Below the pieces are notes generated by a model. The model was not told the DNA's origin, did no database searches, and saw only the letters and a program-made list of their open reading frames with translations. A DNA stretch of 64,000 nt from Porphyromonas sp. COT-290 OH3588 (GTDB lineage: Bacteria; Bacteroidota; Bacteroidia; Bacteroidales; Porphyromonadaceae): assembly GCF_000769075.1 (NCBI RefSeq), contig NZ_JRFC01000014.1, positions 2,023 through 66,022 on the forward strand. The letters run 5' to 3'. Shown here one piece after another: positions 1 through 8,833 of the stretch. The position numbers were made by a program, and so were the translations under genes. Position 1 is the stretch's first letter. The number at the start of each line of letters is the position of its first letter.

Positions 1-179
1 TAGAGCAAAACTTTATTACAAACCAAATATTACAGCAAAATATTTTTACCACACTCCACTAAAACACAAACAAAACAATAAATATCAAATAATTAGAACC
101 CAAGAAAAATTTCTCATCTAACGCCAGACATTTCCTTTATTGCTTTGCCTATATCGACTCTCCCTCCCCTACTGTTCAG

Positions 180-1799
180 CTACACGGGCCTCTCACGAGA
201 AGACTTGGAGAGGTAAATCCAGACCTCAATGAGGTGCTCCACCTCAGTCTTGTCAAGCGATCTTAGCACAAAGTCACGCCCCATCGTATCGATTTTGAGC
301 GCACACGCATTAGTATACCTCTGCCAAGGAGCTTGAGTGATACGCATACGCTCTACCCGCTCGATGAGGATCCAAGTATCAATCTCAGCTAATGCACCAC
401 TAGAAACAACAAGATGTCGATCAGTTGCAGCTACACCACTATACCTATATATACCATAGCTACGCAGAGCTCCAACAAACAATAGCAATATCCCAACCAC
501 AGTTCCTGCTAGCGCACTCCCGAAATCCCAAAGCAAGGCTGATGCACAGACAGACACGATTAACCAAAAAGACAATCGAGTATAGAAAAGCCCCACTCGG
601 GCATGTAGCTTAGGGATAATCCACTCTCTACCACCTCCCCAATGATGAAGCAAACGATCGTAATCATCGAAGGCATTCAAGTTAATTAGCCCAGCCTCTC
701 GCTGCTCGGTATCGAGGGCATAATCCGCAACCCCAAGACACACAGAAGAAGTATTGAAGATCCGCTCTAGATAATTCCTTTTAATAGTAAAGGTGATAAT
801 CTTGGAGAAGCGAATTTTCTTATACATCGTCGTAACCAAACCTCCAGTCCACTCAACACGATTGCCCCAAACCTTAATCTCTGCATGATAATTGAGATAG
901 ATATGACGACCGACCAGTAGCAGCACACTAATTACATACCCAGCCAAAAGAATAAGTAAAAATGATATTATCTGCGACCCATGCTCGACAACCTCAACCT
1001 GACTCTCGAGCCACCCTACCGCATCTGGAGCTAAGGTATCTGGGGAGAAACCTAGGTCTAAGTCGGAGATTGTGTCGAAGACAAAAGAGAAGATAAACCA
1101 AATATAGACGAGGCCTCGCAAATGATTTTGCATCAAGGCCCCCAAAATAATCTGCCGAAGCGAGTAGCGATAGCTCCAGCACTGCTCTTCAGTAGTCATC
1201 TGTGCAGAAGACTTGTCTATCGAGGAGAAACTCAGAGCCACAGATGCAACTTCCGCAAGATGGGCCGATACGCCCACTGGGCAGTCTGCAGCTAAGATCT
1301 CGGCCGAGGAGTCGAACTCAGAGTCGAGCAGATGCTCCTGCTGGTTTACCCATTGACGCAGAGCTTCGGCTTGTTTGTTGGGCAAGATCAGTGTAACCTC
1401 CTCCTTCATACTAGCGACGCTATCTAGCACCAAGCCCTCTAGATCTAGGGCACGATAGAGGAGATTAACCCTAGATCTTAGGCTATGAATACGATCTATA
1501 GGAATGGTGCATGCCTCTCGACGAAAGAAAAAATTACGCTCAACATGTAGCATACCGCCTTCTACCCAAAACTGAGTACTGCAAGCAAGCCAAATAGCCC
1601 TCACGAGATCCAGCGGTAAGAACAGCACGAGTAGCCAATATGACCAACCAGCCATATCGACATCAAACACTCCGCTCACAAGCCCCAATAGGAAGAGGGC
1701 TATGAGCCAAATATACCCATAGCAAAACTCCAGAAACATCGCCAGCATCGCAGTGCGACCTAGCCTACTCCTCTGACTAAAATCGTAGCTAGTAGTCAT
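180..1799 (-). CDS. Membrane protein with three bacterial PH domains (YdbT-like)
   Basis: This is a polytopic inner-membrane protein of 539 residues with tandem bacterial PH (bPH2/DUF304-type) domains. Hydrophobic segments lie near residues 15-60, 215-235, 280-305 and 400-440. Three PH-like blocks follow the first, second-pair and last membrane segments; each has the alternating strand pattern and the 'IPIDRIHSLR'-type turn, clearest in the first block. I chose the ATG at 1799 over one 45 bases upstream because it overlaps the end of the preceding gene by only 11 bases, typical of translational coupling, and gives the family-like start MTTSYDFSQRSR. The partner gene encodes a single PH domain, the same arrangement as Bacillus YdbS-YdbT. 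In Bacillus these are linked to resistance against other strains' antimicrobials; the role here is unknown. It ends with TAG. Confidence 0.75.
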   Translation of the reverse strand: MTTSYDFSQRSRLGRTAMLAMFLEFCYGYIWLIALFLLGLVSGVFDVDMAGWSYWLLVLFLPLDLVRAIWLACSTQFWVEGGMLHVERNFFFRREACTIPIDRIHSLRSRVNLLYRALDLEGLVLDSVASMKEEVTLILPNKQAEALRQWVNQQEHLLDSEFDSSAEILAADCPVGVSAHLAEVASVALSFSSIDKSSAQMTTEEQCWSYRYSLRQIILGALMQNHLRGLVYIWFIFSFVFDTISDLDLGFSPDTLAPDAVGWLESQVEVVEHGSQIISFLLILLAGYVISVLLLVGRHIYLNYHAEIKVWGNRVEWTGGLVTTMYKKIRFSKIITFTIKRNYLERIFNTSSVCLGVADYALDTEQREAGLINLNAFDDYDRLLHHWGGGREWIIPKLHARVGLFYTRLSFWLIVSVCASALLWDFGSALAGTVVGILLLFVGALRSYGIYRYSGVAATDRHLVVSSGALAEIDTWILIERVERMRITQAPWQRYTNACALKIDTMGRDFVLRSLDKTEVEHLIEVWIYLSKSSRERPV

Positions 1800-2328
1800 G
1801 GCGTATCTGGGACAAAATATGGTCACGTAGTGCCTCCGCCTCACTCGCCTCTAGGCCTCTGATACGGCAAGAAGCACCGCCTGCCGCATCTACCTCCACA
1901 GTATAGAAATCGAGCAAGCGAGCTATAGGACTCTGAGATAGACTGACCTGCTGCACACGATCAAGGGGGATTGTCTCGGTCTTGACGAAAAACACACCCG
2001 AGCGATGACTAATATCATGCTCACGAACGGCATAGCCTCTGCGTGAGAAGCTCAAAGAGATTGCCCACAGACTAATCCCCAAACTTAAACACCACAGAGT
2101 GCCCAAAGCTAACAGTAACCACAGAAGAGCCGAGAGCTCCAACTCAACTATCGCCAATACTACTGCAAACACAACTGCCCCCAAGAACCACAGCAAAACG
2201 AAGTTGATACGGATAACCTGAATATAACGAGGGAGTAATGGGCTAAAAGAGATCTGAGAGAGCTGATCTACAGACTCCAACGGAATTTGATGATTGGAGA
2301 AGTGCGCCTGAGTGGAGTCCTGTTGCAT
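1789..2328 (-). CDS. Single PH-domain membrane protein (YdbS-like)
   Basis: The product is a 179-residue membrane protein. Two adjacent hydrophobic helices sit at about residues 40-90, followed by one bacterial PH domain carrying 'HDISHRSGVFFVKTETIPLD' and 'VQQVSLSQSPIARLLDF', the characteristic signature of the YdbS/DUF304 family in which residues IPLDRVQ begin a strand. It is the first gene of a two-gene unit; its stop codon overlaps the start of the larger three-PH-domain gene by 11 bases. The family is membrane-associated with unknown ligand. No clear promoter was seen upstream on the minus strand. Confidence 0.75.
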   Translation of the reverse strand: MQQDSTQAHFSNHQIPLESVDQLSQISFSPLLPRYIQVIRINFVLLWFLGAVVFAVVLAIVELELSALLWLLLALGTLWCLSLGISLWAISLSFSRRGYAVREHDISHRSGVFFVKTETIPLDRVQQVSLSQSPIARLLDFYTVEVDAAGGASCRIRGLEASEAEALRDHILSQIRHDY

Positions 2329-2680
2329 GATTTACAGAGTAACTAGATGAACGATGTGATCACTAAATATCGTACGACTTGATCGGTAAATGGCTCAACA
2401 CACGAAGATATACACTTCTCTCCAGAAATACAAGGAGATTAGGCGCCATAACAACCCCAATCTATCCATAGGGAAGAGGAACTCTCTGGTAGTAGAGCAC
2501 CATGCATCGCAAGCAATAGCCCTGCCCAGCCCCCAACATAGCACGCACTATACCCCGATAGAGCACCCAACCGGCATCTCATTCTCCTACTTTATTTGTT
2601 AAAGAATACAAACAAAATAACTCCCAAATTTGATCGTATGACCAAGCATTCCGTTAAGGCTCTCCAAAGGAACAAGAAGA
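2329..2680. other. Intergenic DNA without recognised features
   Basis: This stretch lies between the PH-domain pair and the first copy of the dispersed repeat. A 70-codon open frame on the plus strand (2390-2602) has no recognisable family, no signal peptide and no good promoter, and I do not call it. I see no hairpin terminator or RNA gene. Confidence 0.5.
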
Positions 2681-3008
2681 ATTGATGGGAAGATCTTGAG
2701 GGATTGATGGACTAATCCTCTGCGATGTGTCCACCAACCCATAAAGATTGATGGGAAGAAATACCTCGAAAGTGCACTATGGAGCCATAAAGCCGCCTAA
2801 AGAAATAACACACAATACTGATTAACAAATAGATATAAAAACCTCTCTTTAGACTACCCTTTGCAACTGCTGGAGGGGTAAGCCCCCAAACATAGCCCAA
2901 CGTAATACAGGGCCTTCTAGGGGGCAAATACGAGATCTACACTTTTACACCCCAAGCACACAGATATTTTCCCACCAACATTCTGAAACTTGGCCTAAAA
3001 TCTAAATT
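2681..3008 (+). repeat. Dispersed intergenic repeat, copy A
   Basis: About 330 bp that matches, block by block and at the same spacing, two other intergenic regions in this window (25683-26010 plus strand; 45672-45966 minus strand). Conserved blocks are ATTGATGGGAAGATCT at 2681-2696, GATTGATGGGAAGAA at 2746-2760, a block at 2910-2938 centred on CTAGGGGGCAAATA (26 of 29 bases equal to copy B), and CATTCTGAAA near 2979. A third GATTGATGG lies at 2702-2710. It has no convincing open reading frame and no clear terminal inverted repeats. It lies in the divergent gap between the PH-domain genes and htpG, pointing at htpG. Confidence 0.8.
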
Positions 3009-3299
3009 TTGGGGAGCTCAAAATAATTCGATCTAGTAGCGCACCGCTACGTCCATTCTCCAAGGCTAGCCCTCAACATCTCCCGCTACGCCTCTGCCAC
3101 TCTAGATACATCATTCATCACCTGCTGGGATTACTCTAGACTCGATGCGTCTACTCTTCTCCACCTACCCTACTTGACGTGCCGGAACAGCAGCTACTGA
3201 CATCTATACTATGACATATTGACACATACCTCCCGTTGGCATCGTGTTTGCGCTTACCTTGCCCAGACAACAAATACAATATTAAAATAGAACGAAAGT
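3009..3299. other. htpG upstream region
   Basis: About 290 bp of gene-free DNA between repeat copy A and htpG. A TTTG lies at 3247-3250 but I find no full TTTG/TAnnTTTG pair at proper spacing, so the htpG promoter is not assigned. No hairpin stands out. Confidence 0.4.
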
Positions 3300-5357
3300 A
3301 TGAGCAAACAAGGTAAGATTGGGGTAACGAGCGAGAACATCTTCCCCGTCATCAAAAAATTTCTCTACAGCGAACACGATATTTTTCTGCGTGAGCTAGT
3401 CAGCAACGCAGTAGACGCCTCGCAGAAACTCAAGGCCTTGAGTTCTGCTGGCGAGTTCAAGGGAGAGATAGGCGACCTCAAGGTAACGATTTCCGTAGAC
3501 GCCGAGGCTGGCACCATCACGGTGAGCGACCGCGGTATCGGCATGACGGCAGAGGAAGTAGACAAGTATATCAATCAGATTGCTTTCTCTAGCGCAGAGG
3601 AGTTTCTAGACAAGTACAAGGACGATAAGCTCGCCATCATCGGGCACTTCGGTCTAGGTTTCTACTCTTCCTTCATGGTAGCTAAGCATGTAGACCTCAT
3701 CACCAAGAGCCACCGTGAGGGAGCTCAAGCGGTCAAGTGGAGCTGCGACGGATCGCCCGAGTATACAATAGAAGAGGTAGATAAAGCCGATCGTGGTACG
3801 GATATTGTCCTCTACATAGACGATGAGAGCAAGGAGTTTCTAGAGAAGTCACGCCTAGAGGCTCTGCTCAACAAGTACTGCAAGTTCCTCACTATACCCG
3901 TCGTTTTTGGCAAAAAACAAGAATGGAAGGATGGCAAGATGCAGGACACAGATGAGGACAACCAAATCAACGATACCCACCCTGCATGGACCAAGAAGCC
4001 TAGCGAACTGAAGGACGAGGACTACAAAGCCTTCTACCGTCAGCTCTACCCAATGAATATGGAGGAGCCCCTCTTCTGGATTCATCTCAACGTAGACTAC
4101 CCCTTCAACCTTACGGGGATTCTGTACTTCCCTAAGATCAAAAATCAGATGGAGCTACAGCGCAATAAGATACAGCTCTATTGCAACCAAGTTTTCGTCA
4201 CCGAGGAGGTAGAGGGTATCGTACCTGAGTATCTGACGCTCCTGCATGGAGTGATCGACTCGCCAGATATTCCGCTCAACGTATCACGCTCTTATCTGCA
4301 GAGTGATGCTCAGGTTAAGAAGATCTCTAATCACATCACCAAGAAAGTGGCCGATCGTCTAGACGAAATATTCCGAAACGATCGCCCTCTCTTCGAGGAG
4401 AAGTGGGATAGCCTCAAGATCTTCGTACAGTATGGTATGCTGAGCGACGAGAAGTTCTACGACCGAGCTCAGAAGTTCGTACTACTGACCGACGTAGCAG
4501 GCAAGAAGTTCACAATCGAGGAATACCGCACCCTCGTCGAAGCTGAGCAGACAGACAAAGATGGTCAGCTCGTGATCCTCTACGCCGACAACAAAGATGC
4601 ACTATACAGCCACATACAGAGAGCCGAAGCCAAGGGCTACTCAGTGCTGCTGATGGACGGTCCTCTAGATGTGCATGCCGTAGGACAACTGGAGCAGAAG
4701 CTCGAGAAGGTACGCTTCGTGCGTGTAGACTCAGACTCTGTAGCTAAACTCATCGTGAAAGAGGACGCCAAGGCTATCGCCCTAACTAGCGAGGAGCAGG
4801 CTCGTCTGGAGCAGATCTTCGCAGGTCGTCTACCCGAGCAGGAGAAAAAGCTCTACCATGTAGCTATCGAGTCTATGGGGGCAGAGGCTGATGCCGTACT
4901 GATCACTCAGGCCGAGTTCATGCGCCGTATGCAGGAGATGGCCAAGATGCAACCGGGTATGAGCTTCTATGGTGAGATGCCAGAGAGCTACAATGTAGTA
5001 CTCAACGCCGATCACCCGCTCGTACGCCGTATCCTCGACGACGAAGCTCAGGCTATCGAAGTAGGTCTGCAAGCTAAGCGAGATGAACTAGCAGCCAAGA
5101 CGGCCGAGGTAGAGGCTGCACGCAAGGAGCAAGAAGGCAAGAAAGACGAGGAGATACCAGCAGCAGACAAGCAGGCGCTTGAGGATCTAGCCTACAAGCA
5201 AGCCGAGCTAGAGGGAGCGATCAAGAACGAACTCAAGGCCTATGGCGCTGGCAACGACCTAGTCGGTCAACTGGTAGATCTAGCTCTACTGGGGAGTGGA
5301 CTACTGACGGGCGAGGCACTGGCTCGCTTCATACAGCGTAGCCAACGTATGCTCTAG
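3300..5357 (+). CDS. htpG: Molecular chaperone HtpG (Hsp90 family)
   Basis: Cytosolic ATP-dependent Hsp90 chaperone of 685 residues, close to the usual Bacteroidales length. The N-terminal GHKL ATPase domain (about 1-215) shows 'ELVSNAVDAS' with the catalytic Glu and Mg-binding Asn, 'VSDRGIGMT' for nucleotide contact, and the lid/'GHFGLGFYS' glycine motif. The middle domain (about 230-430) includes 'IPLNVSRSYLQSD', which carries the conserved Arg that contacts ATP phosphate in Hsp90s. The C-terminal part (about 500-685) has a charged, coiled segment at 590-650 and ends in a likely dimerisation region. It is transcribed alone: a 970-bp gap with a dispersed repeat precedes it and a hairpin terminator follows. 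Stop codon TAG. Confidence 0.97.
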   Translation: MSKQGKIGVTSENIFPVIKKFLYSEHDIFLRELVSNAVDASQKLKALSSAGEFKGEIGDLKVTISVDAEAGTITVSDRGIGMTAEEVDKYINQIAFSSAEEFLDKYKDDKLAIIGHFGLGFYSSFMVAKHVDLITKSHREGAQAVKWSCDGSPEYTIEEVDKADRGTDIVLYIDDESKEFLEKSRLEALLNKYCKFLTIPVVFGKKQEWKDGKMQDTDEDNQINDTHPAWTKKPSELKDEDYKAFYRQLYPMNMEEPLFWIHLNVDYPFNLTGILYFPKIKNQMELQRNKIQLYCNQVFVTEEVEGIVPEYLTLLHGVIDSPDIPLNVSRSYLQSDAQVKKISNHITKKVADRLDEIFRNDRPLFEEKWDSLKIFVQYGMLSDEKFYDRAQKFVLLTDVAGKKFTIEEYRTLVEAEQTDKDGQLVILYADNKDALYSHIQRAEAKGYSVLLMDGPLDVHAVGQLEQKLEKVRFVRVDSDSVAKLIVKEDAKAIALTSEEQARLEQIFAGRLPEQEKKLYHVAIESMGAEADAVLITQAEFMRRMQEMAKMQPGMSFYGEMPESYNVVLNADHPLVRRILDDEAQAIEVGLQAKRDELAAKTAEVEAARKEQEGKKDEEIPAADKQALEDLAYKQAELEGAIKNELKAYGAGNDLVGQLVDLALLGSGLLTGEALARFIQRSQRML

Positions 5358-5380
5358 AACAGGGGATAATACAGTATGCA

Positions 5381-5417
5381 AGGGCGTGGCGAAGGGAGGC
5401 TTTGTCACGCCCTTTTT
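5381..5417 (+). terminator. Rho-independent terminator after htpG
   Basis: GGGCGTG (5382-5388) pairs with CACGCCC (5406-5412), directly followed by TTTTT. It lies 24 bases after the htpG stop. Confidence 0.8.
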
Positions 5418-5463
5418 GATAGCCATAGGGAGAACAAACTGCTCAAATCTGAAGAGTTTTGTG

Positions 5464-5471
5464 TAAGTTTG
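5464..5471 (+). promoter_or_regulatory. Candidate -7 element upstream of ftsE
   Basis: TAAGTTTG matches the Bacteroidetes -7 consensus TAnnTTTG, 21 bases before the ftsE start codon. No exact TTTG is found 19-21 bases further upstream, so this is a half-match only. Confidence 0.35.
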
Positions 5472-5492
5472 TAAGCTAATTATAGATGAATT

Positions 5493-6158
5493 ATGAGCGA
5501 GCGAGATGTAGTTTTGGAATATAAGAAAACACAGATCTGTCGTAACGAACATATCTTGTTTGACCAATTTGATCTGCAGGTAGAGGCCGGGGAGTTTGTT
5601 TATCTGACTGGAGCAGTCGGGACAGGCAAGAGCACTCTACTCAAGACAATCTATGCAGATGTACCCGTACAAGGGGAGGTGGCTCGGCTATTCGACTTCG
5701 ACCTCACACGCCTCAAGAAGCGCCAAATCCCAGAGCTTAGACGCAGCCTTGGTATCGTATTCCAAGACTTCCAGCTACTACAGGACAGAACAGTGTACGA
5801 TAACTTAGACATCGTCCTATGCGCCCTAGGGGTCAAGCGAGGACAAGAGCGCCGTGAGCGCATCGAGCAGGTCCTCTCAGACGTAGGCCTAGAAACCAAG
5901 GGCTATAAGTACCCTCAAGAACTCTCGGGGGGGGAGCAGCAACGCACCGCTATTGCCCGAGCCTTGCTTGGTCGGCCCCGTATGCTACTGGCCGATGAGC
6001 CTACGGGTAACTTGGACCCAGATAGTGGTGTCGCCATTACGGAGCTCCTACATCGCCTTGCACAAGAAACTAACGCAGCCGTCTTGATGGCCACGCACAA
6101 CCTATCGGTCATACAACGCTTCCCCGCTCGCATCTTAGATATTAGCTCGCTGCGCTAG
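5493..6158 (+). CDS. ftsE: ABC-type ATPase FtsE, cell division
   Basis: A 221-residue ATP-binding subunit. It shows Walker A 'GAVGTGKST' (about 40-48), Q-loop 'GIVFQDFQLL', ABC signature 'LSGGEQQR', Walker B 'MLLADEPTGNLDP' and an H-loop 'MATHN'. The overall size and the 'ADEPTGNLDP' form fit FtsE/LolD-type ATPases; lack of an adjacent lipoprotein-release permease and the Bacteroidales habit of an orphan ftsE favour FtsE, which works with FtsX at the septum to activate peptidoglycan hydrolases. No ftsX is in the window. The next gene begins 52 bases downstream, so co-transcription with the aspartate kinase is likely. LolD remains an alternative. Confidence 0.8.
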   Translation: MSERDVVLEYKKTQICRNEHILFDQFDLQVEAGEFVYLTGAVGTGKSTLLKTIYADVPVQGEVARLFDFDLTRLKKRQIPELRRSLGIVFQDFQLLQDRTVYDNLDIVLCALGVKRGQERRERIEQVLSDVGLETKGYKYPQELSGGEQQRTAIARALLGRPRMLLADEPTGNLDPDSGVAITELLHRLAQETNAAVLMATHNLSVIQRFPARILDISSLR

Positions 6159-6210
6159 AGTAATTACCGCTGGAATCATTGATCATTTCACAACATAAAG
6201 AATTACTTCG

Positions 6211-7557
6211 TTGAAGGTTATGAAATTTGGAGGCACATCGGTTGCCTCCGCAGAGCGCATCAGACACGTCGCTGATTTGATAACATCTACCTCAGAGCCT
6301 AAGCTAGTCGTGCTATCGGCCATGGCTGGCACTACCAATATGCTCGTGGAGATAAGTAGACAGCTTGTAGCACGTCATAGGCACGAGGCCCTGATGATGC
6401 TTACCAAGCTCAAACGTAAGTATGAGATCGAAACGCAGGCTCTCTTCCCCGATCCTGCGAGCTATGACCGTAACTGGACCATAGTGAATGAAACGTTCTT
6501 TTTCCTCGAGCAGATCTGTTACGTGGAGAATTTTACTCTCTTCGACGAGAAAAAGATACTAGCGCGAGGCGAGCTACTGAGCACAGCGATGATGCTTGGG
6601 CACCTTGCCGATCGTGGCTACAAGGCCGTGGGGCTACCAGCTCTGGAGTATATGCGTACAGACAAAAATGCAGAGCCAGACGAAGACTACATCAGAGAGC
6701 ATCTGCGTGCTATCATAGACAAGGCCCCCAAAGACACTAAGCTATTCATCACCGAGGGGTACATCTGCCGCAATGCTTTCGGCGATATCGACAACCTACA
6801 ACGTGGGGGTAGCGACTACACCGCCTCGCTCGTCGGGGCAGCCTTAGAGGTCGATGAGATTCAGATCTGGACGGATATTGACGGCATGCACAACAATGAC
6901 CCTCGCTTCGTTGAGGCTACGGCTCCCGTCCGTCGCCTCCGCTTCGAGGAGGCAGCCGAGCTGGCCTACTTCGGTGCTAAAATCCTCCACCCAACTTGCA
7001 TCAAGCCTGCACAAGCTAAGTCTATCCCCGTTCGACTGCTTAATACGTTAGCCCCCGAGGCTCCCGGCACACTTATCTCCACAGATACAGACAAGGATCT
7101 GATCAAGGCCGTGGCAGCCAAGGACGAGCTAACAATGATACGTCTACGCTCCAGCCATCAGATGACGCCTTGGAGCTTTATGAGTAAGGTTTTCGGTCTC
7201 TTCGAGCACTACCGTATCCCCATTGATATGGTAGCCTCCGCTGAGGTAGCCGTTTCGCTTGCTGTGGAGCGTGGCAGGCTGACTCCTGAGTTCATCGCCG
7301 AGCTCGAGGCTCTTGGCACTCTAGAGCTAGAGCACAACCTGACTATCGTGTGTGTGGTAGGCGATATGGAATGGGAGAATGTAGGTTTCGAGGCACAAAT
7401 CCTATACGCACTGAGGGAAGTACCAGTCTTGATGATCTCCTACGGCGGTAGCGACTACAATCTATCTGTACTGGTAGATGCCGAGGATAAACGCAAAGCT
7501 CTGCTTGCCCTAAATGAGCATCTCTTTGAGCCAACAATAAGACAGTCTAAGCCCTAG
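6211..7557 (+). CDS. lysC: Aspartate kinase (monofunctional)
   Basis: Catalyses ATP-dependent phosphorylation of L-aspartate, the first step toward lysine/diaminopimelate, methionine and threonine. The N-terminal kinase domain begins 'MKVMKFGGTSVAS' and carries 'RGGSDYTASLVGAAL', the hallmark substrate/ATP motif, near residue 195. The C-terminal ~150 residues are ACT-type regulatory repeats, ending in 'SYGGSDYNLSVLV'. At 448 residues it lacks a fused homoserine dehydrogenase or decarboxylase. The TTG at 6211 is chosen because it gives the family N-terminus MKVxKFGGTS; an ATG nine bases on is the alternative. Its stop is three bases before menA, which implies one transcript. Feedback ligand cannot be told from sequence. 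Confidence 0.92.
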   Translation: MKVMKFGGTSVASAERIRHVADLITSTSEPKLVVLSAMAGTTNMLVEISRQLVARHRHEALMMLTKLKRKYEIETQALFPDPASYDRNWTIVNETFFFLEQICYVENFTLFDEKKILARGELLSTAMMLGHLADRGYKAVGLPALEYMRTDKNAEPDEDYIREHLRAIIDKAPKDTKLFITEGYICRNAFGDIDNLQRGGSDYTASLVGAALEVDEIQIWTDIDGMHNNDPRFVEATAPVRRLRFEEAAELAYFGAKILHPTCIKPAQAKSIPVRLLNTLAPEAPGTLISTDTDKDLIKAVAAKDELTMIRLRSSHQMTPWSFMSKVFGLFEHYRIPIDMVASAEVAVSLAVERGRLTPEFIAELEALGTLELEHNLTIVCVVGDMEWENVGFEAQILYALREVPVLMISYGGSDYNLSVLVDAEDKRKALLALNEHLFEPTIRQSKP

Positions 7558-7560
7558 GGT

Positions 7561-8445
7561 ATGAGCACTTACTCCAGACCTCAGCTTTGGCTTGGTCTAC
7601 TTCGCCCCAAGACACTCTTCTCTGGGCTATCGTCGGTACTCGTGGCCATCGGCTACGCCTATAGCCAAAGTCACTCGAGCTGGCTCATCTCAGTACTCCT
7701 AATCTTGCTAGCCGTCAGCGCACAAATCGCCAGCAATATCGCTAACGATCTGATTGACTATAAGCGTGGAGCGGATACAGAGTACAGAACAGGACCACTA
7801 CGCCCTCTGAGTAAGGGGCTCATCAGTCTGGGAGAGGTCAGAGCTGCTCTAGCCGTCAGCCTAGTGGTGCTATTGACTTGCGGCCTCTCACTCATAGCGA
7901 TGTCCTCTTGGTGGCTACTGCTAGTAGGCTTGGCTATTGTGCTTGGCATTTTTGCTTACTCGGGCGGTCCCTATCCTCTCTCGTACAATGGTCTTGGCGA
8001 GGTAGCCGTACTGATCTTTTTCGGCTGGGTACCAGTAGTCACGAGCTACTATATACTCGGCGGAGATCCTCTAGACTCTACGCTGTGGCATCTGGCTACG
8101 GCTATTGGTCTAGCCAGTGCCAATATCCTCTTGGTCAATAACTATAGGGACTACGCCGAAGATAGCCAAACCGGCAAGCGCACTATAGTCGTACGCTTCG
8201 GGCGAGATTTCGCCCCCAGACTCTACATGACCAATGGTTTGCTGGCTATGGGACTACTCTACCCGCTCTTCTCTACATGGTCTTGGGTACTACTACAGAT
8301 TTACATACTATCTTTCTTGCAAGCACATAGGTCCTTGCAGAGAAGCGAAGGGGAGGCGCTCAATAGAACTCTAGCCCTTACGGCTCGCAACGTTTTCGTC
8401 CTAGCACTTATTATCCTTGGTCTACTCTGGCTTCGACCAGTGTAG
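7561..8445 (+). CDS. menA: 1,4-dihydroxy-2-naphthoate polyprenyltransferase MenA
   Basis: Integral membrane prenyltransferase of the UbiA superfamily that joins a polyprenyl chain to 1,4-dihydroxy-2-naphthoate in menaquinone synthesis. The first Asp-rich motif is 'ANDLIDYKRGADT' (about 61-73), followed by 'GPLRPLSKGLIS'; the second is 'LVNNYRDYAEDSQTGKRT' (about 181-198), which coordinate Mg-diphosphate. Eight or nine hydrophobic segments fill the 294 residues. The start ATG is three bases after the aspartate kinase stop. The rest of the men pathway is not in the window. MenA fits better than UbiA because of the GxDxxxRTGPLRPL form and the menaquinone-based respiration of this group. Confidence 0.92.
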   Translation: MSTYSRPQLWLGLLRPKTLFSGLSSVLVAIGYAYSQSHSSWLISVLLILLAVSAQIASNIANDLIDYKRGADTEYRTGPLRPLSKGLISLGEVRAALAVSLVVLLTCGLSLIAMSSWWLLLVGLAIVLGIFAYSGGPYPLSYNGLGEVAVLIFFGWVPVVTSYYILGGDPLDSTLWHLATAIGLASANILLVNNYRDYAEDSQTGKRTIVVRFGRDFAPRLYMTNGLLAMGLLYPLFSTWSWVLLQIYILSFLQAHRSLQRSEGEALNRTLALTARNVFVLALIILGLLWLRPV

Positions 8446-8448
8446 GCT

Positions 8449-8480
8449 TTTGTCTATTTTGTGGATTTAGGATAAGTTTG
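8449..8480 (+). promoter_or_regulatory. Bacteroidetes-type promoter for the SufT-like gene
   Basis: TTTG (8449-8452), 20 bases, then TAAGTTTG (8473-8480): an exact match to the Bacteroidetes TTTG-N19-21-TAnnTTTG promoter. It begins just after the menA stop, 32 bases before the next start codon, so the SufT-like gene and lpxH can be transcribed separately from menA. Confidence 0.7.
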
Positions 8481-8511
8481 CGCCTCATTCATCAATCAAT
8501 TAGCGACAACA

Positions 8512-8829
8512 ATGAGCAATCAATATCTAGAAATGGAAGAGCAGATCGTGGCCATGCTACGTACTGTATATGACCCCGAAATCCCTGTCAATGTCTATGA
8601 TTTGGGACTAATCTACAATGTAGATGTAGACGATAACAAGTTCGTCACCATCACAATGACCCTCACCGCCCCCAACTGCCCTGCGGCAGACTTCATCGTC
8701 GAGGACGTGAAGATGAAAACCGAATATGTAGATGGAGTAACGGGCGTAGCCGTGGAGCTGACCTTCGAGCCCGAGTGGAATAAGGATATGATGAGCGAGG
8801 AAGCCCTCCTCGAGTTAGGTTTCCTCTAG
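8512..8829 (+). CDS. DUF59/MIP18-family Fe-S assembly protein (SufT-like)
   Basis: Small cytosolic protein of 105 residues consisting of one DUF59 domain. Diagnostic stretches are 'TVYDPEIPVNVYDLGLIYNV' (about 18-37) and 'TLTAPNCPAADFIVEDV' (about 50-66), whose Cys-Pro is the conserved metal-handling site of SufT/PaaD/MIP18 proteins. In other bacteria SufT helps mature Fe-S proteins. No other suf gene is adjacent, so the role is inferred from family only. A consensus promoter lies just upstream, and lpxH starts four bases after its TAG stop. Confidence 0.85.
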   Translation: MSNQYLEMEEQIVAMLRTVYDPEIPVNVYDLGLIYNVDVDDNKFVTITMTLTAPNCPAADFIVEDVKMKTEYVDGVTGVAVELTFEPEWNKDMMSEEALLELGFL

Positions 8830-8833
8830 GGCG

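Noticed and set aside
2390-2602. Possible small gene of 70 codons on the plus strand upstream of htpG
   Set aside because: No signal peptide, known motif or promoter; composition looks random.
2712-2927. Possible small gene on the minus strand overlapping repeat copy A
   Set aside because: It lies across the conserved repeat, its equivalents in copies B and C are not open, and it has no family features.
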